A stretch of 32,016 bases of DNA from Aridibacter famidurans (GTDB taxonomy: Bacteria > Acidobacteriota > Blastocatellia > Pyrinomonadales > Pyrinomonadaceae). Below the pieces are notes generated by a model, which did no database searches, was not told the DNA's origin, and was given only the letters and a program-made list of their open reading frames with translations. How positions within the stretch are numbered: position 1 is the stretch's first letter; every line of letters begins with the position of its first letter. The DNA is taken from contig JAGFIQ010000051.1 in NCBI GenBank assembly GCA_024103495.1, positions 1 through 32,016 on the forward strand, written 5' to 3'. This document shows positions 1 through 7,475 of this stretch, piece by piece. The position numbers were made by a program, and so were the translations under genes.

Positions 1-2
1 CC

Positions 3-911
3 TGGATCGCGCCGGCGCTGAAGGACCTGTATGCATCGTCGATCGGCGGGCATTGGGAAAGCCTCCTGGCCGACGCTTCTGAATGGCGGAACGCGGTCGA
101 GTCGATCCCCGACAAGGACCTGTGGCAGACACACCAGCTTCTGAAGAACCTACTGATCTCGTACGTCCGCGACCGGACCTTCCGAAAGGACGCCGGGCTC
201 AAACACACGATCCACGAGCACGAGGACACGAAGCGCCTCTTCGACGAGAACGTGCTCACGATCGGATTCGCAAGGCGCATCGCGAAGTACAAGCGCTGGG
301 ACCTGATCCTTCACGATCTCGAACGCCTTCTCGCGCTCGTCGACGATCCCGAAAGGCCCGTACAGTTCGTCTTCGCCGGCAAGGCGCATCCGCAGGACAA
401 CACCGCCAAGGCGATCCTACAAAGGCTTATGAGTATCAATCACGATTCGAACTGGCAGGACCGCGCCGTGTTCATCGAGGATTATGACCAGGAGGTCGCG
501 CGATACCTTGTCCGCGGCGTCGATGTCTGGATGAACGTTCCCCGCAGGCCGCTCGAGGCTTCCGGAACCAGCGGTCAGAAGGTCGCGATGAACGGAGGTC
601 TGAATTTCTCGGTCCTCGACGGCTGGTGGATCGAGGGATACAACGGCGGCAACGGCTTCGCGATCGGCCCGCGGCACGAGGACGAGACCGAGACGGACGA
701 AACGAACGACGAGAATGACGCCGAATCGCTGTATTCGGTTCTCGAGAACGAGATCGTCCCGGACTACTACGACCGCGATGAGCACGGACTTCCCTTCAAG
801 TGGATCGCGAAGATGAAGGAGTCGCTCGCCTCGCTAACGCCCGAATTCAGCAGTGACAGAATGCTGCGTGATTACATCCGGGAGATCTACGACCCCGAAC
901 TTTCCGAATGA
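3..911 (+). CDS. glgP: alpha-glucan (glycogen/maltodextrin) phosphorylase, C-terminal part
   Basis: The open frame runs in from the left window edge, so about 302 C-terminal residues are visible and the N-terminal half is outside. The enzyme phosphorolyses alpha-1,4-glucans to glucose-1-phosphate in the cytoplasm with pyridoxal phosphate. Seen: the strand LTIGFARRIAKYKRW, the segment FVFAGKAHPQD, the acidic stretch VFIEDYDQEVARYLV, and EASGTSGQKVAMNGGLNFS followed by DGWWIEGYNG. Together these form the phosphate/PLP-binding core of the short bacterial-archaeal phosphorylase type (TIGR02094-like), where the usual motif is EASGTSGMKAAMNG. Its TGA overlaps the ATG of the next gene (ATGA at 908-911), suggesting translational coupling. 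Family assignment is confident; whether the physiological substrate is glycogen or maltodextrin cannot be read from this part. Confidence 0.93.
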   Translation, partial: WIAPALKDLYASSIGGHWESLLADASEWRNAVESIPDKDLWQTHQLLKNLLISYVRDRTFRKDAGLKHTIHEHEDTKRLFDENVLTIGFARRIAKYKRWDLILHDLERLLALVDDPERPVQFVFAGKAHPQDNTAKAILQRLMSINHDSNWQDRAVFIEDYDQEVARYLVRGVDVWMNVPRRPLEASGTSGQKVAMNGGLNFSVLDGWWIEGYNGGNGFAIGPRHEDETETDETNDENDAESLYSVLENEIVPDYYDRDEHGLPFKWIAKMKESLASLTPEFSSDRMLRDYIREIYDPELSE

Positions 912-1657
912 CCTCTGGGCCGGACCGGCACGATCACTTCGATATGCAGGATAACGAGTTCCGAACCGGCGTCATACGGCCGATCGAGTGTTACCGCGAA
1001 GGCTGGGAAGCGATCAAGCCGCATTACTGGCTGATCTTCGTCATCACCATCGTCGGGATCCTGATCGGCGCGTTCAGCCTGTACATACTGCTCGGACCGA
1101 TGGTCTGCGGAATCTTTTATTGCTACTTCCGCGCGCTCGACGGAGAGGATGTCTCGATCGAGCACCTGTTCAGGGGTTTCCGGTACCTCTGGCCCAGCCT
1201 GTTCGTGACCGCGCTGATAATCGTGCCGGTAGTTGTACTTGTCGCGACTATCTATGTCCCGCTCCTGCTCGCCACGCTTTCCGGGACGGTGATGACGGAA
1301 GACGAACTCTGGGCGATGCTCACGGGCACGATAGTGATCGAGTTCATCGTCGCGATCGTGATGGTCTGCCTTCACACCCTGATAATGTTCTCGTTCCCTC
1401 TGATCGTGGACCGCGAGCTTTCGGCGTGGAAGTCGGTCACGGTCAGCGCGAGGGCGGTTCTGAAGAATCTGAAAGGCGTGACGGGGCTTTGGGCGGCGAG
1501 CTTCGTTGTTACAATTGTGGGATACCTCGCGCTTTGCGTGGGGCTCTATTTCGTGGTGCCGGTGATGCTCGCTGCCAACGTCGCGGCGTACCGAAAGGTG
1601 TTTCCTAAGCCGCCTTCGAGAAGGAACGGGCCGCCGGGTCCGGAGGAATATTTGTGA
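908..1657 (+). CDS. polytopic membrane protein of unknown function
   Basis: A 249-residue protein. A soluble N-terminus of about 40 residues precedes hydrophobic segments at roughly 42-75, 98-125, 138-165 and 190-225, giving an estimated four to six membrane spans. The segment IECYREGWEAIKPHYWLIF, with an amphipathic helix before the first span, recalls YciC/DUF975-like or glycerophosphodiesterase-membrane-domain proteins, but no catalytic motif is visible and I do not name a function. Start: the ATG at 908 overlaps the phosphorylase stop; a second ATG at 944 (MQDNEF) is possible. Its stop overlaps the GTG of the following DUF971 gene, so phosphorylase, this protein and the DUF971 protein probably form one transcript. 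Confidence 0.85.
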   Translation: MTSGPDRHDHFDMQDNEFRTGVIRPIECYREGWEAIKPHYWLIFVITIVGILIGAFSLYILLGPMVCGIFYCYFRALDGEDVSIEHLFRGFRYLWPSLFVTALIIVPVVVLVATIYVPLLLATLSGTVMTEDELWAMLTGTIVIEFIVAIVMVCLHTLIMFSFPLIVDRELSAWKSVTVSARAVLKNLKGVTGLWAASFVVTIVGYLALCVGLYFVVPVMLAANVAAYRKVFPKPPSRRNGPPGPEEYL

Positions 1658-1953
1658 TCGAACCTCTGAAGATAATCGACGAAGGCGAACACGCAGTGAC
1701 GATCGAATGGTCGGATTCGACCGAGAACACTTATGAAGCGCGCCGCCTTAGGCTCGCCTGCCCGTGCGCGGGATGCATCAACGAATGGACAGGCGAGAAG
1801 ATGCTGAAGAACGAATCGGTCCCCGGGGACGTATCGATCTCCCACATATCCGTGGTCGGACGCTATGCACTGAACTTCCACTTCAGCGACGGGCACGAAA
1901 CGGGGATATTCAGTTTCAGGTATCTTAAGGATTTAGCTGATCAAGAGGAATAA
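1654..1953 (+). CDS. DUF971 protein (gamma-butyrobetaine hydroxylase-like N-terminal domain)
   Basis: A 99-residue protein consisting only of the DUF971/GBBH-like N-terminal domain. Seen: the start IDEGEHAVTIEWSD, the cysteine signature LRLACPCAGCINEWTG at about 33-48, and the closing ISVVGRYALNFHFSDGHETGIFSFRYL. The same domain precedes the oxygenase domain in gamma-butyrobetaine hydroxylases and also occurs alone, often near iron-sulfur or Mrp-type proteins; stand-alone members lack an agreed biochemical role. Start is GTG at 1654, with GGAGGA at 1642-1647 as ribosome binding site, overlapping the stop of the membrane-protein gene. The cysteine cluster could bind metal; this is inference. 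Confidence 0.88.
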   Translation: MIEPLKIIDEGEHAVTIEWSDSTENTYEARRLRLACPCAGCINEWTGEKMLKNESVPGDVSISHISVVGRYALNFHFSDGHETGIFSFRYLKDLADQEE

Positions 1954-1958
1954 AGGGT

Positions 1959-1964
1959 TACAAT
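1959..1964 (+). promoter_or_regulatory. candidate -10 box for a leaderless transcript
   Basis: TACAAT lies 8 bases before the ATG of the zinc-ribbon gene at 1973. No Shine-Dalgarno sequence stands between them and no clear -35 box was found. If used, transcription would start at or within a base or two of the ATG, making a leaderless mRNA. Confidence 0.3.
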
Positions 1965-1972
1965 AGTTTCCG

Positions 1973-2245
1973 ATGAACGAAAGAGACATATTTGACGAGC
2001 GGCAGGAAGTGAAGACGGCGAACTACTCCTGCCCGTTTTGCGGCCAGAGGAACGACTACAAGGTCCGCTGGCTGAAGCGCACCAAGAAACGCAATGCCCC
2101 CGGACGGCTCAACGAGCACGAAAGGATGCAGTTCGAGAAATCGAGGGACTATATGGTCCGTATCGACGATCAGCTTATGTGCGCGAACGACCGGTGCCGG
2201 AAGCGTTTCGAGATACCATCTTCGCAATCCGTCGTGTTCATTTAA
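1973..2245 (+). CDS. small zinc-ribbon protein of unknown function
   Basis: A 90-residue, strongly charged protein with four cysteines in two pairs: CPFC at 20-23 and CANDRC at 70-75, separated by a basic linker (RWLKRTKKRN). This spacing suggests a zinc ribbon or rubredoxin-like knuckle split by a lysine/arginine-rich insert, which could contact nucleic acid. It has no signal peptide or membrane span, so it is likely cytoplasmic. I do not recognise a named family. No ribosome binding site precedes the ATG; a -10-like TACAAT 8 bases upstream hints at leaderless expression. It sits 19 bases after the DUF971 gene and before the DUF6335 gene. Confidence 0.8.
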   Translation: MNERDIFDERQEVKTANYSCPFCGQRNDYKVRWLKRTKKRNAPGRLNEHERMQFEKSRDYMVRIDDQLMCANDRCRKRFEIPSSQSVVFI

Positions 2246-2293
2246 GGGCGCGTCGAGCGGCCGCCGCCTGCCCTCCTGCCGCCCTACGGATTG

Positions 2294-2302
2294 TGATATC
2301 CT
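2294..2302 (+). promoter_or_regulatory. candidate extended -10 promoter for the DUF6335 gene
   Basis: TGA-TATCCT at 2294-2302 fits an extended -10 element (TGn followed by a TATAAT-like box). The predicted start near 2309 would leave a leader of about 30 bases containing AGGAGG at 2324-2329. No convincing -35 box is present, as is common for extended -10 promoters. Confidence 0.35.
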
Positions 2303-2339
2303 ACAGGCGTAAAGAAACAATTCAGGAGGAAATCGGGCA

Positions 2340-2723
2340 ATGAAAGGCCGCGAACTTGAATTCTACGGCGACGAGCCGGCTCCGGACGAAGAGATCCGCG
2401 AGTTTATCGAAGAAGAGATCCTCCACGCCCCGCAGGCGCCTCACGAACTCGAACAAAGACTTCTCGAACATCATTCCACTTCCCCGGCGGATTCCGGCGG
2501 CGACATAGACGCCGAATGGGAAGACGCGAACGACAGCGGCGCCGAGGCCGTCTTCGGCCACAACCCGACCCCCGATCAGTCCGACGTCGAAGAGAACGCC
2601 CACGCGATGGGGATCAACTTCGAGGACAACGAGCCTCTGGACTTTGAAGGAAAGATCGACAAGCGCGACAAAGACAGGTTCGAGATGAAGGAGTGGTCGA
2701 AAGGCCGTTCGAAGTCGATATGA
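2340..2723 (+). CDS. DUF6335 family protein
   Basis: A 127-residue acidic, hydrophilic protein. It matches what I know of the DUF6335 family, which is common in cyanobacteria: a middle block GGDIDAEWEDANDSGAEAV (about 58-76), then PTPDQSDVEENAHAMGI, then DNEPLDFEGKIDKRDKDRFEM. No enzymatic motif, membrane span or signal peptide is visible, and the family's function is not established. The ATG at 2340 follows AGGAGG (2324-2329) with a 10-base spacer. It has its own candidate promoter at 2294-2302 and is the last plus-strand gene before a repeat-rich convergent gap. The family call rests on recall of the motif order. Confidence 0.72.
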   Translation: MKGRELEFYGDEPAPDEEIREFIEEEILHAPQAPHELEQRLLEHHSTSPADSGGDIDAEWEDANDSGAEAVFGHNPTPDQSDVEENAHAMGINFEDNEPLDFEGKIDKRDKDRFEMKEWSKGRSKSI

Positions 2724-2909
2724 GGTTCATTGTTCAACTGTCATTGATCAGCGATCCATGAAGATCCGTGTTCATCTGTGTCAATCCGTGGCTAATTCTT
2801 CTTCCGAGGGCTACAGACATTTGGCTGTACGGAGCCGGAGATCTCGGACGGGTCGCGTTGCTATTAACATTGCGCGCCGATGGCGCTCTTCAATAGTCAA
2901 GGATCGTGT

Positions 2910-2998
2910 AGCCGCTGAAGCGGCTCAAGATACTTTGGGGAGGGTGCCGTTCCCCGGTCTGAAGACCGGGGCTAAGATACGGCCGTCCCTACGGGACG
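2910..2998. repeat. three-hairpin composite repeat, copy A
   Basis: Hairpin 1 is AGCCGCT-GA-AGCGGCT (2910-2925), followed by CAAGAT. Hairpin 2 is CCCCGGTCT-GA-AGACCGGGG (2952-2971), followed by CTAAG. Hairpin 3 is CGTCCC-TAC-GGGACG (2984-2998). The same order, the shared GGCTCA(A/G)GAT after hairpin 1 and GGCTAA after hairpin 2 recur at 14727-14822 with different stem sequences that still self-pair. Confidence 0.75.
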
Positions 2999-3144
2999 CG
3001 TCCCGCATCGACGGGTCGCCAAAGAATCCGGGGGAGGGAAAGTGTCCCCATCTTGTCTCTGCGCTCTCTGCGTGCTCTGCGGTTTGGTTTTCGCCCGGTT
3101 CGCGCGTTGCGCTCAATGCCCGCGGGACGCGGGCGCTCCGTTTT

Positions 3145-3174
3145 GCCCGTCGCTTGCGCTCCGGGTTCCGATTT
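3145..3174. repeat. 30-bp dispersed intergenic repeat, copy A
   Basis: The 30 bases beginning GCCCGTCGCTTGCGCTCC and ending TTCCGATTT are identical base for base to 14861-14890, 11.7 kb away. Both copies lie downstream of a three-hairpin module in a convergent intergenic space. Confidence 0.9.
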
Positions 3175-3201
3175 CATTGGTCATTGCCCGATGACCATTG
3201 A

Positions 3202-4269
3202 TCATTGCTCCTTGTAGATCTCCACGACCGGCTTGCCTTCCTTGTCGATGTACGCGCGGTACATTCCCTCGGAATTGAACGAGATGCCTATGTTCCCGAA
3301 CTTGTCGATAGCGATCACGCCGCCGTCGCCGCCGGCCTTCTGAAGTTTCTGCTGAATCACCGTATCCGCCGCCTGCTGGACCGGGAGAGCCCTGTATTCC
3401 ATCAGCGAAGCGATATCTCTAGCGACCGTCAGCCGGATAAAGAACTCGCCCCAGCCTGTGGCTGAAACGGCGCACGTCGCGTTGTCGGCATATGTTCCGG
3501 CGCCGATCACCGGCACGTCGCCGACGCGCCCGTATTTCTTATAGGTCATCCCGCCGGTCGATGTCCCGGAAGCGAGGTTTCCGTCCTTGTCGAGCGCCAC
3601 CGCGCCGACGGTACCGAACCTGTTCTCCGCGAGTTCCCTTGTCACGGACGCCGAACCTTCTTTCTTAGCCTTATCCTGTTCTTCCTTGATGATCCTCTGG
3701 AGCGAATCCCAACGGCGCTGTGTGAAAAAGTACTTCGGGTCGACAAGCTCGATCTTCTGCTCTTCCGCGAACTTCTCCGCGCCGTCGCCGATCATCATCA
3801 CGTGCGACGACTTCTCCATCACGGCACGCGCAAGCGTGATCGGGTTCTTCACGCGATGGAGCCCGGCCACAGCACCCGCGTTCAGGGACTTGCCGTCCAT
3901 AATCGACGCGTCGAGCTCGTTCTTGCCGTCCGCCGTGAACACGGCTCCCTTGCCGGCGTTGAACAGCGGAGAGTCCTCCATTATCCGGATCGCGATCTCG
4001 ATCGCGTCGAGCCCGGACTTACCCTCCTTGAGCGCGTTGTAGCCCGCAAGCACGGCCTCTTCCAGCTTCGCGCGGTATTCCTTCTCCTGTTCCGGAGTCA
4101 GGCTTCCCCGCGTGATAACGCCAGCTCCACCGTGGATCACGAATCCGAGCCTTGGGTTCTGGGGCGATTGAAGCTGAAGTATTCCGGGACGGCCGGTCTT
4201 CTGCGCGGTCACGACAAGCGGGACCGCGAGAAGGGCGATGACGACGAGCAAGGAGGTAAATCTTTTCAT
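3202..4269 (-). CDS. iaaA: exported isoaspartyl peptidase / L-asparaginase (Ntn-hydrolase, type 2)
   Basis: A 355-residue precursor of the plant-type asparaginase family, which hydrolyses beta-aspartyl dipeptides and asparagine. These enzymes self-cleave into alpha and beta chains at a threonine nucleophile. Seen: a signal peptide 1-22 ending VTA before Q23; VIHGGAG at 44-50; NAGKGAVFTADG at 104-115; the cleavage site RFGT|VGAVALD with Thr220 as expected nucleophile; TSTGG at 236-240; and GDVPVIGAGTYAD at 250-262. All key elements are intact. ATG at 4267-4269 is preceded by a GGAG. Export to the periplasm suggests scavenging of damaged peptides or asparagine (inference). It is last in the block, 47 bases after the peroxiredoxin gene. 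Confidence 0.92.
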   Translation of the reverse strand: MKRFTSLLVVIALLAVPLVVTAQKTGRPGILQLQSPQNPRLGFVIHGGAGVITRGSLTPEQEKEYRAKLEEAVLAGYNALKEGKSGLDAIEIAIRIMEDSPLFNAGKGAVFTADGKNELDASIMDGKSLNAGAVAGLHRVKNPITLARAVMEKSSHVMMIGDGAEKFAEEQKIELVDPKYFFTQRRWDSLQRIIKEEQDKAKKEGSASVTRELAENRFGTVGAVALDKDGNLASGTSTGGMTYKKYGRVGDVPVIGAGTYADNATCAVSATGWGEFFIRLTVARDIASLMEYRALPVQQAADTVIQQKLQKAGGDGGVIAIDKFGNIGISFNSEGMYRAYIDKEGKPVVEIYKEQ

Positions 4270-4316
4270 ATGGAGCTCCGTGAAAACTCCTGAAAGATTA
4301 CCACAAACGCGCGGAC

Positions 4317-5063
4317 TCAGTCGTTGGAGCCGTTGATACGGTCAAGTGTTTTCAGGATGTCGCCGGGAGCCGCGCGCTTTTTGTAATCGACATCAAGGAA
4401 CGCGAACTCGATCTTCCCCTCCCGGCTTACGACGTACGTCGCCGACACAGGCAGATCGGACTTTCCGGTCCCGTTGTACTTGCCAATGTCGAAGCCGCGT
4501 TCTTTGACGGCGCTGTCGAGGATATCGGGCAGCGTGTAGACGATCCCGAACTTTCGCGCGGTCTCCAGGCCCGGATCGCTGAGGACCGTGTATTCGAGCT
4601 TGTTGTCCTTCACTACCTTCAGTGAGCGGTCCGGCGGCTCGACCGAGATCGCGACAAGCTGTGCGCCGCGCTCGCGAAAGTCGCCGATGCTCCTCTGGAG
4701 GCCGCGCAGATACAGATTGCAGAACGGGCACCAGGCGCCGCGGTAGAAGACAAGAACGATGTGGCCATTTTTCAGCAGATCGCCCGACGTGACCTGTTTG
4801 TCGTACGCGTCCTTCAGAGAGAACGCGGGCATCTGTGCGCCGACGTTCAGCGCGGTTTCGAGGATCCCTGTCTCGCGAACCTCTTTCTCGGCCTTCTTAC
4901 CGGCCTCGAGCAGTTCGGCGGGAAGCCTCTCGGCGGAGCGCTTCTCCATCTCCTGGAGCTCATCGTTTACGGATTTCGAGTTGGTCTCGGGGCCCTGCGC
5001 GGATGCGAACGGGACAAAGATTGTGAGAACGGCAAGCGCCGCGGCAATAAGGAACTTGTTCAT
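4317..5063 (-). CDS. exported peroxiredoxin-like AhpC/TSA family protein
   Basis: A 248-residue protein with a thioredoxin fold, expected to reduce peroxides or act as a thiol oxidoreductase in the periplasm. Seen: signal peptide MNKFLIAAALAVLTIF ending ASA before Q23; an amphipathic charged helix at about 33-65; the AhpC/TSA domain from about 75, including FSLKDAYDKQV; VLVFYRGAWCPFCNLYL with Cys112 and Cys115; then VAISVEPPD and a PVSATYVVSREGKI strand. The CPFC pair resembles thioredoxin-like Prx (PRX_like) rather than typical 2-Cys AhpC. The start at 5063 is preferred over an upstream ATG at 5105, because GGAGGA stands just before it and the signal peptide begins there. Confidence 0.9.
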   Translation of the reverse strand: MNKFLIAAALAVLTIFVPFASAQGPETNSKSVNDELQEMEKRSAERLPAELLEAGKKAEKEVRETGILETALNVGAQMPAFSLKDAYDKQVTSGDLLKNGHIVLVFYRGAWCPFCNLYLRGLQRSIGDFRERGAQLVAISVEPPDRSLKVVKDNKLEYTVLSDPGLETARKFGIVYTLPDILDSAVKERGFDIGKYNGTGKSDLPVSATYVVSREGKIEFAFLDVDYKKRAAPGDILKTLDRINGSND

Positions 5064-5117
5064 CAGATCTCCTCCGAAATTTTGTACGAAGCCTGATGAA
5101 TCCAAGGAAGCGCCGGA

Positions 5118-6068
5118 TTATTCCGTAATCGCTGAAGGAGCGGTCATTCTTTTTGCTTCGAACCAGATCCCGGGCATCGAGAGCAGCTTCTGCGCCTTCG
5201 TCGTGTGGGCCCGCGTGCGGAAGACGTCGTAGTCGAGCGCCTCGATCTCATCGAGAATGCGGGCGTAGATACGCGACGCCAGAAGGACCGTAAACCTCGA
5301 ATCGCGATCGAGGTACGGAATTCCCTTTTCGCCTTCGGCGTACAGGTCCTTCGCTCGCGCGACCTGGAACGCCATCATCTCGCGGAAGCGTTCGTCCGCG
5401 ACGCCTTCGAAGATCTGCGCTTCGGTGACGCCGAACCGGTCGAGGTCTTCCGCCGGAAGATAGATCCGGCCCATTTCGGCGTCCTCTTTAACGTCGCGAA
5501 GTATGTTCGTCAACTGCATCGCGACGCCCATCTTCTCGGCGTAGAGAAGTGCCTCGTCGTCCGAGTAACCGAGAATAGGCGACGTCATCAGCCCGACGGT
5601 CGATGCGACGTGGTAGCTGTATACGTAGAGTTCTTCGAAGGTCGCGTAGCGTTTCTTCCAGGTGTCCATCAGCACGCCGCGGATCAGATCGAGCGGGATC
5701 TCCCTGGGAATGTGATAGCGTCCGAGCATGTGCCTCCAGGCAGTGAAGACGTCTTCCAGAGCCTTCTGCCTGGGCCCTTCGGCGGCGTGCCTGGCCGCAG
5801 CTTTTGCATTGCCGGACCTCGCGGAATCGAAGACATCATCCAAACGCCTGCGCCATTCGTCAACGGCCCTGGCCGCCTCTTCCTCGGTCCTGAAGTCCGA
5901 CTCGTCGATCTCGTCGTCGACGTGACGGCAGAACGCGTAGATCGCAAATACCGGGGGCTGTTTGAACTTGGGGAGGAATCTTGCGGCGAAGTAGAAGCTC
6001 TTGGCGTGCCTGCGGGTCACGTTCTCGCAGTATTCGTAGGCTCTCTCGATTCGGGAGTCGGCGGTCAT
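5118..6068 (-). CDS. crtB: squalene/phytoene synthase family protein
   Basis: A 316-residue all-helical prenyltransferase that condenses two prenyl diphosphates head to head. Seen: SFYFAARFLP at about 24-33; the first aspartate-rich motif DDEIDESD at 51-58; YSYHVASTVGLM at 150-161; and the second motif NILRDVKEDAEMGRIYLP at 188-205. These motifs place it with CrtB/HpnD-type enzymes. The neighbouring prenyl diphosphate synthase supplies substrate, so the operon makes phytoene (carotenoids) or presqualene/squalene (hopanoids). No desaturase, cyclase or hpnC/hpnE is visible here, so the product is undecided. It starts 19 bases after the synthase gene ends. Confidence 0.93.
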   Translation of the reverse strand: MTADSRIERAYEYCENVTRRHAKSFYFAARFLPKFKQPPVFAIYAFCRHVDDEIDESDFRTEEEAARAVDEWRRRLDDVFDSARSGNAKAAARHAAEGPRQKALEDVFTAWRHMLGRYHIPREIPLDLIRGVLMDTWKKRYATFEELYVYSYHVASTVGLMTSPILGYSDDEALLYAEKMGVAMQLTNILRDVKEDAEMGRIYLPAEDLDRFGVTEAQIFEGVADERFREMMAFQVARAKDLYAEGEKGIPYLDRDSRFTVLLASRIYARILDEIEALDYDVFRTRAHTTKAQKLLSMPGIWFEAKRMTAPSAITE

Positions 6069-6087
6069 TCGGGTCGGTCGTCGAATC

Positions 6088-7002
6088 TTATGCGTTTCGT
6101 TCGGCGAGGTAATCGGTCAGCTGAACGAGGACGGTCCTCGCGCGGCTGCTCGGGAAGTTGTCGACGAGGATCCGCTTGGCCTCGTCGATCGTGTTACGAA
6201 GCCTGAATCGCGCGTTGCTCTCGCCGCGCTCTATCGCGAGCGTTGCCCTGTCGTCGGAGAAAAGTTCTCCGTCTTCCTCCAGATCCAGCAGATCGTCGCT
6301 CAACTGGTACGCGTCGCCAAGTAGCTCCGCGAATCGCGAAAGCGCGGCGAGCTCGATATACGTGGCGCCGGCGAGGATCGCGCCGGTCCTGAGCGCGAGC
6401 CGCATCAGTGCCGAGGTCTTGAGATTTCTGATCGATTCGGCAGTTTCAAGATCTTCCGAAGCGGCTCCGTTCTCGCCGCTCAACATCGCAAGATCGACCG
6501 ACTGTCCGCCGACCATTCCGGCGGCGCCAATACACTCGACGATCTCCGCGTGAGCCTGGATCGCTTTCTCGGGCGAGCCAGCGTGGTTCGCGAAGACCAA
6601 AGGATACGCCGCGTTCAGCACCCCGAGGCCCACCAGCACCGCCAGCCCTTCGCCGAACTTCTCGTGCAGGCTCGCCTTTTCCCGCCTCTCGGAGGCGTTG
6701 TCCATACACGGCAGGTCGTCGAAGATCAGCGAGCTTGTATGAATAAACTCGACAGCAGCCGCCGCGGGAAGCATTTCGTCCGGGTTGCCGCCAACGAGTT
6801 CCGCCCCGAGGAGCGTAAGTACCGGCCGGAAACGCTTCCCGCCCGGAAAGAGCGCGTATTCGAGCGCCTCGTTGAACCGGGTCTCTACGTGCGCAGGGGC
6901 GAGAGGAAGGTTCGCGCGCAACGCGGCCTCGATCCCGGGCCTTCGCTCTTCGACGTACGCCCAAAGGTCCGCGTACTCTTCGCTTGTCGTCATTGTCGTC
7001 AT
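6088..7002 (-). CDS. ispA: polyprenyl (farnesyl/geranylgeranyl) diphosphate synthase
   Basis: A 304-residue enzyme that elongates dimethylallyl/geranyl diphosphate with isopentenyl diphosphate. Seen: FPGGKRFRPVLTLLG at 52-66; the first aspartate-rich motif DDLPCMD at 95-101, of the bacterial type with two residues between the aspartates; MVGGQSVDL at 163-171; K195 in NLKTSAL; and the second motif DDLLDLEED at 236-244. After the first motif the usual DDxRRGKPT is replaced by NASERREKAS, a mild departure worth noting. Its ATG overlaps the stop of the upstream small gene, and crtB follows. FPP versus GGPP product length cannot be settled by eye. Confidence 0.92.
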   Translation of the reverse strand: MTTMTTSEEYADLWAYVEERRPGIEAALRANLPLAPAHVETRFNEALEYALFPGGKRFRPVLTLLGAELVGGNPDEMLPAAAAVEFIHTSSLIFDDLPCMDNASERREKASLHEKFGEGLAVLVGLGVLNAAYPLVFANHAGSPEKAIQAHAEIVECIGAAGMVGGQSVDLAMLSGENGAASEDLETAESIRNLKTSALMRLALRTGAILAGATYIELAALSRFAELLGDAYQLSDDLLDLEEDGELFSDDRATLAIERGESNARFRLRNTIDEAKRILVDNFPSSRARTVLVQLTDYLAERNA

Positions 7003-7373
7003 TCGCGAGTCTCTTCGTCGGCTGCCGAAGCTTCCGTCCGGTCCTTATAGAAGTTCAGGCTTGCATCCGAAAGCTGTTTTCGAACAGTGACGCGAAACGG
7101 ATGCTTCGCGACGTAGCCCGGGAGTTCTTCGACTTCCGCACCGGCAGACCTTAGCCGCTCGGCGATCTCGGAATCCGGAACGTTTTCCAGATCAAACTCC
7201 TCGAACGCTCTCCGGAACGCCCCGAGGAGCCTGTCGAGCGCGAGCTTTCGCCCGGCAAGCTCGAATCCGCGGGACTGGAACTCTCCGAGCGCCCAAAGGA
7301 CCGCCTCGCCAATCCTTTCGTCAACGGCGGGCGGATCGAATAAACCGGGCTGTTCCGAAGCCGCATTGCGCAT
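6999..7373 (-). CDS. conserved-looking small protein of unknown function, first gene of the isoprenoid operon
   Basis: A 124-residue protein beginning MRNAASEQPGLFDPP. A helical central part (about 20-75, with FQSRGFELAGRKLALDRLLGAF) is followed by FDLENVPDSEIAERLRSAGAEVEELPGYVAKHPFRV. No signal peptide, membrane span or cysteine motif is present. Exonuclease VII small subunit (xseB), the frequent neighbour of ispA, was considered and does not fit. Start: the frame stays open to 7526, but upstream residues look non-coding and ATG at 7373 gives a sensible N-terminus. The last four bases overlap the prenyl synthase start, implying coupled expression. Function not recognised. Confidence 0.7.
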   Translation of the reverse strand: MRNAASEQPGLFDPPAVDERIGEAVLWALGEFQSRGFELAGRKLALDRLLGAFRRAFEEFDLENVPDSEIAERLRSAGAEVEELPGYVAKHPFRVTVRKQLSDASLNFYKDRTEASAADEETRE

Positions 7374-7475
7374 CGTCTTTCGTCGTGTCCCGCCGCCCGA
7401 AATGCAACAAGCCGGCGGAGTGAAGATAAGGTCAATTCTACCATAAGCTTCCGAAGGCGCTTCCGTTGGGCGCCG

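Larger units (their letters stand above)
2724..3201. repeat. repeat-rich intergenic region between convergent genes (copy A)
   Basis: 478 bases without a credible gene, although a 147-codon frame happens to stay open. In order it holds: three imperfect ~10-base units at 2764-2792 (ATCCGTG, CATCTGTG, AATCCGTG); a three-hairpin module at 2910-2998; an overlapping palindrome GGGACGCGTCCC at 2993-3004; a short-period CTCTGCG repeat at 3057-3082; a 30-base element at 3145-3174 identical to one at 14861-14890; and a CATTG-rich imperfect inverted repeat at 3174-3207 that runs into the end of the asparaginase gene. The composition (R, S, A, C-rich translation in all frames) does not look coding. Confidence 0.8.

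Noticed and set aside
2758..3201. 147-codon plus-strand open frame in the first repeat-rich gap
   Set aside because: It runs through hairpins and short-period repeats, has no ribosome binding site, and its residue composition (Arg, Ser, Ala, Cys) is that of translated non-coding GC-rich DNA.
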